From contig JAANDG010000412.1 in the NCBI GenBank assembly GCA_036852015.1, positions 1-64,000 on the forward strand: a stretch of 64,000 bases of DNA, written 5' to 3'. The DNA is from Pelodera strongyloides (lineage: Eukaryota; Nematoda; Chromadorea; Rhabditida; Rhabditidae). The notes under the pieces were generated by a model that did no database searches, had not been told where the DNA came from, and saw only the letters and a list, made by a program, of their open reading frames with translations. The translations under genes were made by a program, and so were the position numbers. Shown piece by piece: positions 12,273-24,739 of the stretch. Each line of letters opens with the position of its first letter. Position 1 is the stretch's first letter.

Positions 12273-15200
12273 TCATGCTCTGACGATGGCAGCTGGATGT
12301 CGGATGTCCAGTTGAAGACGCACATTCATTGAAGCCAACTCAGCCACCAAATAACGGAACACACGGGGAACCTGAAGGAATATACAAAAGTAGAAATCAA
12401 TGAAATGATAGGTGGAGTAATATCGGAATTGCAGTAGAATGTTGCACACTTATTGATTAATGGTTAATGGCTGTTAACTATTGTTGAAGTGGTTAACAAT
12501 GCTTATTTCTCACGTATTACAATTTAACAAAAGTTTCTCACGTATTACATGTTAACAAAAGTAAAAATAAAACGTACCTGAATCAAATGGACGTCATCGT
12601 CTCGGAAACAGTTTCTACACTGTGGCCGTTCCGTCAAATCTTTCACATCGTTCTGAAGACAAAATCATCAGTAAAAGTAGTAAGTCCATCTATTTTCTAT
12701 TTCACTCTCAACCCAACGAAAAAATGTCTTGTACCATTAAAAACCAAACCAAAATACGTAGCATTGCCACCGTGGTCGAGCTCAAACACCTGGTGATGCA
12801 AAAAAAAAGTATTTCGACAAAGCAAGAACTACAAACAACACCCGTAATGTTAGTTACAAAATTAATACCTTCTGCTCGCTCAATCGTCCTCCGGCCATCA
12901 AAACAGAAACCATCGAACCACATCTCCTACACACATGGGCCACATCACGATCCGAACAGTTGAGGAGGCGATCCTGAAACAACGGGAATCAATTAATATC
13001 GCGAAGGAATTCACTTCTCGACTTCTCGTGAGCTTTACAGGTTTGACTACCATTTCTAGAGCACTTATTGCAATATAAGTTAGAGTACTCAATGCATACA
13101 TAATAAGGTGTTAGACAGTGAAGCGCCTGTACGATACCTCGGAGACATCCCCTCTACGAACATGCAATGACATTTCACTTCGGTTCGGTTGCATAGACAC
13201 TTGAAGGCAAGAAGTAAACAGTAGACCTACCGTTCTTCCCAATAATTTCCGACTCATAAGCAATACTTTTCATATCAAAGGACGCAATCACAACCCTAAT
13301 TGAATGAAAGGCTTACCTGTAAGACGAAAGAGCATCCGTGTGCAATGATAGCGTCACGTTCCATTTCTCCGAAACGAATACCTATAAACACATAATCTCA
13401 TTTAGCCGTTTAATCAATAATCCTCCCTTTTCTAGTAATGAGTTATTTTACACAAATACTACTGTAATACCCAAGTAGACATAATAATAATACAACCATA
13501 TCAAACAAGGGTCAATAAAACATATTAATGCAATTATTATAAGGGTCTTTAAGGCAGGACTGCGTCATATATAAAAAATAAGAATGAATCATAAATGTGA
13601 CCTCCTCCCTTCTTTCTTCCCTTGATTGGTTGCATTGTTACTGGGTCGACTGATCCAGTCGAACGCACCTAATATGAACTGTGGGTTACCGACACTCTAC
13701 ACTGACACTATTCCACAACTAATTGCATTTTGCTTAATACATTACTCACATATAATTCTATTAAGTTACTCCCCAAATTGGCTGGCTAAATGTATAGAAT
13801 AATAAAGAAAGATTTAAAAAATCTTAAAACGTCTAAATTTTGAGTGTTTCACTAAGCTTTTGTAAATGGGCAGTCACTACAAAAGAGCTATATAGGCTAC
13901 GCGTTCAGACAAAAAAAACCACGACTTGGACAGTACCTGGAACTTATCGGCAATCATATGTCGGAGACGCTGGTAGTAGACGATTCCGAAGAAAATTTGC
14001 ACCTAAAAGGATAGCAATTACATAAGTCCGCAGCGGATGTCACTTTTCTATTCGTTTTTCAGGATGAGATTTTGCCATCCTGCAATACCAAACATCCGTA
14101 AGACTACCCAATGAGACAATCCAAGAAGTCTCAGTGAGGGTGTCTCACCTGGAACTCTCGTCCGTCGACTCCAGAATACAGTGTCTCTTCTCCAAAATAG
14201 TTGTATCCGGCCTTTTGCAACAACGTTCCAAAGTGATCGATGGCCGTGTTCTCTTCGCTGAAAGATACGCAATCATTTTCTTGTTTTATATACGAACTAA
14301 GACCAACGCACTTAACTTGCACTAGTAGTAAGCCAGGATGCGTACGTAAGCTCCTCGATTATAGCACAAAAAAAGTTCGAATATTCTAAAAATTCTGCAA
14401 ACAACGCGAAACTGACCTGAACACGAAAGGCGATGCATCATAAGTGGCTCCATGCATTGCCGCTCCCTTGCCAGCCATACTTTCGATCATCATACCTGAG
14501 TTGAGAAACTGTGGAATTTGATTAATCTAATAGTTCCCCCTCTCTGGGACTGACAATGAGATCATATTTATATATCATAAATTTGAAACAACGCTCACCG
14601 ATAGTCATACGACTGGGGAAACCGTGAGGGTTGAAAATAATATCTGGTACCATTCCACTTTCAGAGAAAGGCAACGATTCCACCGGCCACAAGAACGAGT
14701 TGATACCCTGAAAAGTTGCTAATACAAATTTCATGGAGCTAGAATTTTTGTAGATAAGAAAAAATAAACAGACACTGTTGCAATCTTTCGAAGCTAAATG
14801 TTTCACAAGAACTACATAAGTAACAATCAGAAGGCGCAAGCCCATTCTGGAAAATTTATTGTAATGATCAAACGACAGGAGATCAAACCAAGGGACAAAG
14901 ACGTTTTCAAAGTCCCCCAACTAAAGATAACAATGCAAGCATACCTTCTGTCCATGTCTGGAGGCAAACTTGTCTCCGATGATCGGATTTCGTTCCACTC
15001 TCCATTGAATCAGCGCCCGGCACGACTAAAGAAGTTACTTTTTAAACATAAAAGTTATTAAAAACAAGTGCAAAACATAACTTCATGCTCAAGCTAGAGT
15101 TACATACAGAGCAAAGAATCTCCAACGAAATATCAAGGATAAACATACACTTCCATCAGTATGATCTTCCTCATGAGCCAATCGCACCATTCCACAGTAC

Positions 15201-18200
15201 GCAGGTTCAGCATAGTGATACTTGAATGCCTTGTGCGTGTTCTGCGCACGGTCAAAGATTGCATAATAGACATCGCCTGCAAACAAACAATGAAAATGAG
15301 CGAGCGGACAATTTAAAAGACTAAATCGCCTACCTGAGATGCCCAACAATCAACAATGTCTTCTTTCGACTTCATTCAAAGAACCATTGGAATGTAAACT
15401 GAGAAGCTTCCATAAACAAACAGTCAAGTAAACTAACCCTCAAAGTATCGTCGACCCTGAATCGGAAGACCGTCGTCTCCTATTGTAGAATGTGTCGGAT
15501 CGTAGGGATCTTTTCGGAACACGGACATTCCCTTCGCATCCGATAGAGACACCCTAAACCAATTCTATAAAAGAAGAAAACTGTATCATATATATCACTC
15601 ACAGCTTGCTCCACAAAAGTAAAAAAAAAGTTTGTGCGAATTCACAATGCACACCGTTCATTAAAGGCCACACTAGCCTAGCCTGTTGCAAATGAAAAAT
15701 GGGGGTTTTTGATCGAGCGTGAATCTGAATCGAACCTGCATCTTCGGCTGCCTAGGCCAATGCGTTAAGCAATTACGCCGCCGGCACATACCACCAACGT
15801 TCATTCACATATAAAGTATGGCATGGTAGTGTAAATTACGTGTTACGAACCTCTCAACCTTAATCACGGTACCGTGTGCGAAACCTCTTTGGTATGACGC
15901 GCGGTTGATAACCATAGCGTCTTCCATGTCGTATCCTACAAAGCGATGAAACAGTCAAAACAATGAAACACGATGATGTGGGACACAGATTACAACAGGA
16001 TGTGTGTTGTGTGTCAATTGACACGTCAAATAAGGGTATCCGAAATGCTAACAAGCAATCTGAGGTGATCATACTGTAGCCAATTCTACCTGTGTAAGAA
16101 ATGACAGCAACACAAGCGTTAGTGCCCAGTGGGTATTCGTCCATGTCATATTTATCGTAGGCCTCCGTCTTCAACAGCGGGCTTTGTGGGACCTGAAAAC
16201 AACGACCCACTATACATCAACAAAACCAAAGCGCATCAGTTTTATCTTTCACGGAATGTACAGATCAAAGAGAAGAAGTTCACAACCTTAAAACATGTCA
16301 TTTGAAACATCAGTTGTTGCCTTATTACAGGTCCGAGGTACATAGACATTCAGGGTGTAAGCGAAAGTAGGAAGTAGAAAGTTTAACAAAAGTATTGGGA
16401 TAATGCCAATACCACGAATTCATACACTAAACAAGGTGAGACCGAAAAAAAGCCCAACAAACCTGCAGCCGATACATCTTGTTGTCTGCGCGATACTGCC
16501 AGGCATGAACCGCCGTTCCCATGGTCTGTTTACCCATCTGACACTGGTACACATTACGGGGAGACTGAAACAGGTTCTACTTTCATTCAGATTTTATAAA
16601 TGCATCAAAGGCATCATAAAAACGACAAATAACAATAACAAACTGCTACCGTGCTAACACACAAATTCAACTTCCTACATCATGTTCTGAGTGACAAAAA
16701 TCAACATACTAGCTTGCCGATAACACTTCACGGCTTTAATTTTTTAAATGAAATATAACTAATAAAACAAGCTCAAATTGCGAGCCCACCAAATGAATTT
16801 CAACAGTCAATCCCCTTACCTGATTGTGATCGGGGAAGGGAATCAAGTTTCCAGCAAATGAGAAGAGACATGAAGGATGTAATTCCTAAACAATATACGT
16901 CGCTAACTGTAACATGCCTATATCTACTTATAAAACGACACTTTGGTTTCGTTCAAAATTATCACGAAAATGAACATATGATGGAACAGACAAACTGCTA
17001 ATTGATCGTAACTATATCTCTTTATGAAATTGTTGAAACACGTAGAATCTGTCAGGATCAGCGCCGTGCAAAATTACCATGAAACTTAGCAGAGATTCTT
17101 TACACAAGTATGTCAGTAGCTCACTCAATCCTAACACACGTGATTTTTCACAGGTGGCAACACCTTTATACAAGCGTATATTAGTTACAATTCCCTAATA
17201 AACAGCACACCTGATGGAAGGTGACCCCAGGTTCCGCTTCGTGAGGATCGAGCACAACAGAAAGGTAGACTTGCTCAAAAGTTCCTATAAAAATGAATAT
17301 ACACATCTGGTTTAGTTAGCATCTATATAACTGCCTAATCCTCTTGAAATGTATTTAAGTTTCCCCTGCGCAACGAAGTCATTTCCGTGTCCCGCCATGA
17401 ATGAACAGATCAAAAAGGAGAATCAATCAATGACATACCAATCATCTCCGTAGAGTCCTTGATTAGATTCCGAACCGGTCGAATCAGCCTTCCCGGGTCG
17501 GTGAGAATGTACACTCCCGGGAACTGGGTGATGATATTCTTCGGGTCGGGGGATCGTTGCACCAAGGCAATCTATAATCAGTTCAATACGGCTTTTTAGC
17601 AACGGAAAGAAGAAAGAAGTGCAAGTGCCAACAAACAATGTGCATGATTGCTTCATGATTGCACTTACATCAAACTGTCAAATATATAAATATGTAAAAA
17701 AAAATCTATACCTCCGAATCAAATGGAATCCTGGTGTCTTTGGCAGAAACCTTAGCCAATCGTATCAATCTCTCAAACACGGCAGCCCTTCCCACGGGGA
17801 TATATCCCAGGAAGCGACCATTGCACAGTACTGGGTACACCTGCCAAAATCGAATGTATTTTAAACTAATCGCGTAACATAAACTTTCAGGAAAGACCGT
17901 AAAAAAGTCTAGGGGGCTAATAAATGAAACCACTAAATCATCTTGCTGAAACATTCCGTTTTGCGGAATTCTTGTATTTGTTGGGAATAATATGCAAACA
18001 TAAACATACATCCAGCCCATCGGGAGCCAGTTTCATTGACTGTTGAGTGTACATTCCAAGGTGTTGGAGGAAATCCACCATTTCTGATGTATCCGAGTAG
18101 TGGGTGACAATCCTGGACAACAAAACGATAAACTATTAAGCTACAAAAGCTCATAATGTAAGTTACGGCTACAATTCTACTTCAGACGAATAAATCAAAC

Positions 18201-21200
18201 ATCAAAGTGTACACTTAAATAGAGAACATCAAATCGAAAAACTCACTGGCAACTAGCCGTCACATGGTTAAGAAGTCCGCAGGGGGCACCGTCGGGAGTG
18301 TGCACGGGACAGATAAAACCCCATGCCTCAGGCCGCAACTTGCGCACATCAGTCGTACGCATCTCCATGAAGAACGCACCTCTGCAAACATATTTTGCGA
18401 TGATAACTGATAACAGAAATCCATTCTTCAAATCGCTCCCTCCGTATGGTAACGAAAAATGAATTCAACTCCTTGATTCCTCCCAAACACATTATTCACT
18501 ACTCACAACACAGGAAAACGTTTCACCGTTTCACGTGGCGCACTTACGCTCGCACGCCGTTCACATAATATTCAAACACAAAAAAAAGCTTTGACCGTTT
18601 GACGGTTTACCCCCTAGCTTCCCAACATATATATTTCATAATTTCATTCCACCTGTGGATAGCTCTGAAATGCGAGATGTATCGAAGGTGGTTGATTCTT
18701 TCCGCTATAATCGCGAATCCGGTATCCTGTTGTAGGGCCAATCCAATTTTTGTTATCAGATTTCCTAAACAAAAATCATTCAAAAAAAAACTTTAGTTCA
18801 TAAATTCACCAATATTACAAAAAACATTCAACTATATAATAACGTTAGAAAGGGATTTATGGAGGAAGTATTTATGGTTAAAAGTACCGTAAAAAGACTA
18901 AATCTTAGTATATAATAGTCAAACAGAACCAGCGACCCCAAAACTAAACTAAATCTAAATCACGGGTTAATATTCCAAACAGTTTTTTGTACCTGTGGCG
19001 AGGAAATACTCGAGGCCTCTCGTTATAACACCTCCTTTGTGGTTCGACAACAATTGTTGAACAAGCGATCTAAAAAGGACACATTTCGTAAACAAAAGAG
19101 AAAATACAGTCTCCACATAAGGGAACGACCCTCATAGACATCAAGACCAAAACCCAATCTAGACAAGTATATTTTGAAAGAAATATAACATCGTAATAAA
19201 ACAACAACATACCCAGTAACAATAAAATCCTTTTGTTTCTTCGCCAAAAATTCCAAACGCTTTCGCACGAAATTCAGCACATTTTCCATCCTGAATGAAA
19301 CGACTAACAAGATATATCATAAACAAAGGCGGGTAAAAATAGGGACAACGTGCAGGAGTTGATTCCAACGCTAAAGAATAAACAGAAGTAGGTCGGGACC
19401 CAAGTCCCAGTTGATGTCTACAAACCAAAAAAAAAACAATAATTGTGATAATCAACTGAATTGTAACAAATCACCACCTCAAGGAAAAGCATAAATGATT
19501 ACCTCTCCTTCAAAATCAGGAGTATAATGTGCCCGCTGACTGATGCTTCTTGGAATTGGGGGTTATCCGGAGTCTCAGGGGCGATCTCTCCCTAAACGCA
19601 TACTTACATAGAGTGAACAATTAATCACCAAAGAAAAATTCATGTATTTGAAAATAATTTTCGCTACGGAACACTTATTGTTAGGAGAAAAGCCACAAAA
19701 GATTTGTACGACGAACGACCTGTTTCAGTTCCATGTCTCTATTAAAAATTAAACCGTAAATTCAAGACGTTGGAAAATCAAGGATACCCTGCTAAGTGGT
19801 AAACATAAAGAATCAGACGTAGGTCAGCCACTCACCCTAACCAATGCAATCAACTTCTGGGCCATGTATGCCAGCATGTAGAGTTTCTCGTCTGGATCGT
19901 CTAGATGTGGTGCCACACACTGTTCCACCAAGAAACGACCCGCCTCCTAAATACAGGATAAAGGTTAGCAGATTAGCATAATATAAGATTGAATAACAGG
20001 AGCAAACGCGGTGACCACTCGCCGGTGCGGGTGCAGGAACTGCAACAATAAGTGCCGCAATTTAGCCGCAATGGCTGTTAAACTGGGAATTCTCACCAGA
20101 TCGTCCTGCCATGGTGCGATTCTATCATCCAAATGCACACGGAATTTGTTTCCCAATACCCGGAGTGCAGACTCATTATCGATTACCCCGTCTTCTTGAC
20201 ACTGAGCCAACATTGTGGTTACAATTGAGGACCAGAAAGGATCATTCTAAAATATAGGAATATATATGGAGCTCAACATTAATCTGGCTTCTTATAGAAT
20301 TCAACCATTGTAGAGTTGGTTCTTTACAAAATCGAAAATCCTAGTAACACACTATTTTAAAAATGGCTACAAGAATGAATAAACCAAATCATACATTTCG
20401 TCCCATCTTAAAATCCAAGGCAATCTGCGCGTCGTTTCTTCTCGTTAAACATTTCACTACATACATGAGAGGCACGTAGAAGATAGCTCGTCGAAACTTT
20501 AAAAAAAATTGTAATGGTTCATAATTTACAAAATTTGCAAAATTAGTATTCCAATTCCTCGTAAAGTTCATGATGATAACGACTACATTTCTACAATTGC
20601 CAAAAGATAAAATAGCAAAACCAGCGCGAATTGTTAGTCGACATAATCAAGCGATGAGTAGAGTTTCGGGGAATGCTTATTATTAATTTAAAAAGTCCAA
20701 ACTTGTTTAAATAATATGAAAACTACCTGAAGTGCAATTTGCATATTTCCACTCTCCAAATAGTGGAGCGTTTGCATTACAGCGGTGTGGTTACCCTTGA
20801 CACTCCTCATTATTACTCCATAGTCTGAGAAAAGGTCGCCCTGGAAGCAATTCGTATACATGTATTATCCAAACACATGAAACCGGTAAGCCAAATGTAC
20901 TAGTAGACTAGTACTAAGGCATTATTAACGTCATTAAAAATTTCGTTTACGAAAAAGCTTCCATAGAAAATAAAATGTGTCCAATACTAATAGTAGAGTC
21001 AATACAATACTAGCCAGAAATACTACACAAAGCAAGAACAAACCTTATCCTTGAATGTCTTTCGTACCAATGCAATAGGGAAGTTTCGTCGGTTTGCAAT
21101 CAAAAGACGAATAATCTATAATAAATACATAAATAAATAAAAATTTATATTATCTGCACGAATTCTGGGTATTGTTCAGTGGAATAAGTAAGCAAGAATT

Positions 21201-22087
21201 CACAATAAAGGCTATACGGCTGTACCTTTTCGGATCCTTTGCAAATGAAATATCCTCCGAATTCCGTTCCCTCTTCTCCCAGTTTCTCCAACTGTGATCG
21301 TGACAGTCCTTTCAAATGACATCTAAAGAGAAATTGATATTTTAAAGAAGTGACTGAGGGTATAATCTTATACAGAATTATTTTTCGCTCTGATAGGCAA
21401 TAAATGAATACTCCAAACAACAGACTGTCCTCACTGGCCCCGGATTTCAATAACGAACTCATTAAACTAGTTCTCACGAAAAGAATATAAGCAATTGTGT
21501 ATCCCGATTACCTATTCGAATTCATCATAATGGGCACTTGTCCGATAATTACGTCGTCAAGTTGAGTGGAAACAACTCCGTTTATCTTTATCTGGAAAGA
21601 GACTCATAATAGTAAACAAATCAAACAGGAACGCGGCTTAAAGTACATCTTTAGTAGGAACAAACTGGGAACAAAACTCAAAAAGAACGGGAACGAATGA
21701 ATAACACACTTACCTCAACACCGGCCTTTAGATTTCCTCGGTACGTCAGACCGCGTTGACGACATTCTGCCGGATACAAAGGAGTCGAATCCTAAAAATC
21801 TTCATTGAATGATGTCAGCTTAATTTTTCATGGTGCCAAATCCGAATATTTAGACCCTCATAAGAAAAAAATCGCTGATTGAAAATAAAATAAAACAGTT
21901 CACTTACGTTTTCTGATTGAGTCGGTTTGCCCAGTGACGCTCCAGTGTATCTAAGCTCAATCGCTTCTCCCGTTGGTAGACAAAACTTCTCTGAAGGAAC
22001 ATCCTTTGCCGCCAAATCCACTCCATAGTCGGCTAAGTAGTTAAACGACTCAATGTGATATGAGGCCACATCGCATTCCATTACTTT
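12273..22087 (-). CDS. POLR1B: DNA-directed RNA polymerase I second-largest subunit (RPA135/RPA2), N-terminal exon not found
   Basis: Catalytic-core subunit of nucleolar Pol I, which makes pre-rRNA. Thirty-three exons, all phase-consistent, encode 1093 residues plus TGA (human 1135, so about 40 N-terminal residues are missing). Exons from the 5' end: 22087-21908, 21791-21714, 21591-21512, 21322-21226, 21115-21044, 20840-20727, 20246-20097, 19946-19836, 19591-19503, 19290-19213, 19069-18993, 18764-18653, 18381-18247, 18112-18010, 17840-17712, 17571-17439, 17284-17211, 16885-16820, 16564-16463, 16192-16090, 15935-15847, 15564-15438, 15276-15149, 15025-14945, 14707-14599, 14495-14417, 14257-14149, 14002-13937, 13668-13602, 13381-13317, 12973-12869, 12652-12578, 12371-12273. 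Pol I rather than Pol II/III is shown by [39 protein letters not shown], a C-terminal zinc ribbon (CRRC...CRNC) and the end [13 protein letters not shown]. The first exon here opens after an AG acceptor, so the start codon lies upstream. Confidence 0.97.
15695..15790 (-). repeat. tRNA-like relic (SINE head) in POLR1B intron
   Basis: On the - strand a box-A-like word (GCGTAATTGCTTAACGC), a 5-bp stem with a 7-base loop carrying AGG at the anticodon position, and a box-B-like GGTTCGATTC are in tRNA order. The acceptor and T stems do not pair, so this is a pseudo-tRNA or tRNA-derived SINE, not a functional tRNA. Confidence 0.45.
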
Positions 22088-22389
22088 CTAAAATTGGACA
22101 AAAAAATGAATGTGAACTGGAGGTCACAGTTGGAAATATGAAAGCACGATTTAACAAATGAAAAAAAACGAATAATTACGAAAAAAAAGGAAGTCAATCA
22201 GGAAAGCAAACACACATGAAAATCCTGCGGTGTGATTCGGAACACTACAACGAGTAGAGGGGTTATTAACAACACTCTTTACACACACAAAGCTGAGCAA
22301 TAAATAAAGTAGAACAAAACCAAACAAAAAAATTTTAAATTAAAAAAACATCTAAATGTGCGGAAATACGGTAGAATAGTGCATATGGA

Positions 22390-22715
22390 AAACCGCCGCT
22401 GCACATAAATCGCACAGGGTCGACCGCACAGATACACAACGGTTTGCACACAAATTGCACATGTTTAGTACAAAAACACTTCTGTGCGCACACTGTGCTA
22501 GTCCTGTGCCATATCTGTGCTTTTGCTCTTATGAAACCGCGGCACAGAAATCGCACAAGGCCTACAAGTTCGCACAAATTCCGCACAGGTTCAGCACAGA
22601 AATCGCACAGATTCAGCACAGGAGCAAGTTCTGTGCGCATACGTGTGCGATTTCTGTGCGCACTCTGTGCTAGCCCTGTGCGTAATATGTGCTTGGTGTG
22701 TGCATTCGAGGTGTA
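22390..22715. repeat. Word-array fold-back element, GCACAG/CGCACAG family, copy 1
   Basis: Built from the words GCACAGAAATCGCACAG and TTAGCACAG and their complements. Order is a forward block, a reverse block (CTGTGCGCACACTGTGC), a second forward block starting CCGCGGCACAG, then a second reverse block. The single strand can therefore pair along most of its length. A homologue with the same block order is at 36060-36420. Open frames across it (22335-22772, 22444-22716) merely translate the repeated words. Confidence 0.75.
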
Positions 22716-23022
22716 GTGTACGGTACTCTTGCTATTATTTATCATGTCAGTGATTATTTTCACCGGCCTCACGTTCCACTTCCACTTGTTTATCGAACTG
22801 ATTCTCTTCCTAAAACCAGTTCAAAAGCACAAATTTTATCTTTACATATTTTTTTATCCTTTCTGTCCTCCTATATAAATCGTTCACATTCCAGCCTCTT
22901 ATAATGTGCAACAATGCTCTTGCAAAAATACAAACTTCAATCTTCAAAATCATTTAAATTGAAACAATTTGCACTATGTACGACATTGGTCTCCATACAT
23001 AGTTTGTTTTATTAGAATTATG

Positions 23023-23671
23023 GGCACTATGTCAAGAAGAGGGGCCATCGCGGCGAGCGGCCATTTTTCGCCGCGCCGCCGGTAAGCCCCGCCCCCTGGA
23101 CTGTAGGCAAAGGGCACAGCCGGAGGCCACATTTCGAAAACAAGTGAGAGGGAAAAGGAGGAATAGTGTGAAACTGATATAAAATAGACTGTATCCATAA
23201 AGGGAAAGCAAATAGGTCGATCATTAGCATTTTACACACAATTTAGACTGGTCTGTAGTTTTTACACACAATTTAGACTCGGCCCACACAATTTAGGCTC
23301 GTCTCTAGTTTTTAGAGATAGGCGAAAGTCTACACACCAACCCGCGCTACTTTTGTCTCTATTGCATCCACATAGCTAAATGCCTTCACGTTCTTGTATT
23401 TAAAATGAGCAAGGAATAGGGATAGAGGTATGGCGCGTGCCGCTCCCAAAATAATGCGTGAACTAATCCCCGGTTACACCCATAGCGTATCTTTCCTTTA
23501 AGTTTCTTTTTAAACAGCCTACTTCTATTTTTGACTAAGCTATACTTCAATTTTGTCTCCCTGACTTGTAAGCGGTAGCCGCTCTGCCTACAGTCCAGGG
23601 GGCGGGGTTTACCGGCGGCGCGGCGAAAAATGGCCGCTCGCCGCGATGGCCCCTCTTCTTGACATAGTGCC
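23023..23671. mobile_element. Inverted-repeat element with ~88 bp GC-rich arms
   Basis: Arms 23023-23110 and 23583-23671 are almost perfect complements; ends are GGCACTATGTC and GACATAGTGCC. They include CATCGCGGCGAGCGGCC and CGCCGCGCCGCCGGTAA. Flanks read GAATTATG and GAATTAAT(G), a likely imperfect 8-9 bp target duplication. The 470 bp core holds a short tandem repeat around 23230-23315 (ACACACAATTTAGACT units) and no transposase. Low arm divergence suggests recent insertion. Confidence 0.8.
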
Positions 23672-24739
23672 GAATTAATGTATTATCAGTACATAGTAAT
23701 AAAGTAATAAACTCGCTGCTTCTCGATCTCTTTTTTTTTTGGTTCTGTGATTGTTTACTGACTGTGCAGACTCTCTGAAAAAATGTTTTTTTTTTGCCAT
23801 TAGTACATTATGCTGAAATTTTTTGTTTATGCGCACTTTCCTTGACATATGTACTGTATCTATTTTTATCTGCCGTCTAGATCTCACTCAAAACATAGTT
23901 GTTAATTTACAAATATACTTGCCAGTTAAATTATATTATTAATATTTTTTTTTGTTAACTAAACTAACATAACCAATCATTAACTTATAAAACGTCGCGC
24001 TAATCTGCCGATTTTAATAATTTTGTCAAGTGCTTTATATTTGCTTACTCAAATGAGGTCAAAATTCCCTGCCGTTTTTTTGTTTGTTCACACACTAAAT
24101 TGGAATTTACGGAACTCGAAAAAAAATTATAGGATTTTTTTATGTGCGACTGGGGGGCTGGACAAAGTAATAAACCAAACCAGTTTTCTGTTGTCTATAC
24201 AGTTGTCACAGTAACTGCACTTGTATACTTGTATTCACCTTTATTCCAACCTCAAATAAACTATACATATTGTCGAATTTCCCCGCTTCTTTTAATGGGT
24301 CAGGCCCTTATTATTTCAACTTATTAGCATTACCCCTATATATTTTATTCCTTCATCTGATTCTCCGTATCGAAAAACGAAAAATGGGCCCGACCCTTTA
24401 GCTATAGTTTTTCTCTTATTTTTGATCTTATTTATATACGGTAGTTTGCAAATTGTTTATGTGACGTCATTGCATTGTACTACGGTATTGATATACCCAT
24501 TACCCATACATAATGTTACATTGCTACGTATACCAAATCTCCACCGGAGATGCTGTGTTTTACTTTTTACTTTCTAGTTGAAACATTACTATTTTTGCCT
24601 TAAAAAATTTCGCTGTTTTGTTCGCTTCGAGGGCTTTTCGGCAACTACACTGATTTCGTTATCTTTATAATTTCTTTGATTACTCTTTTTATTAAAATAC
24701 AATTTGCCTGTTTCGCCAGACTAACTATTTACTAATAGA

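Larger units (their letters stand above)
22088..24739. other. Divergent region between POLR1B and GLOD4
   Basis: Contains the missing 5' end of POLR1B, two large repeat elements (22390-22715 and 23023-23671) and AT-rich DNA up to the GLOD4 start. I could not identify the POLR1B first exon. Confidence 0.6.

Noticed and set aside
15695..15790. Functional tRNA-Pro (AGG)
   Set aside because: The anticodon loop fits, but acceptor and T stems do not pair, so it is only a relic.
22335..22772. 145-codon - strand frame rich in Cys, Arg and Phe
   Set aside because: It is the translation of the GCACAG word array; the homologous array at 36060-36420 gives similar frames on both strands, as expected for a repeat.
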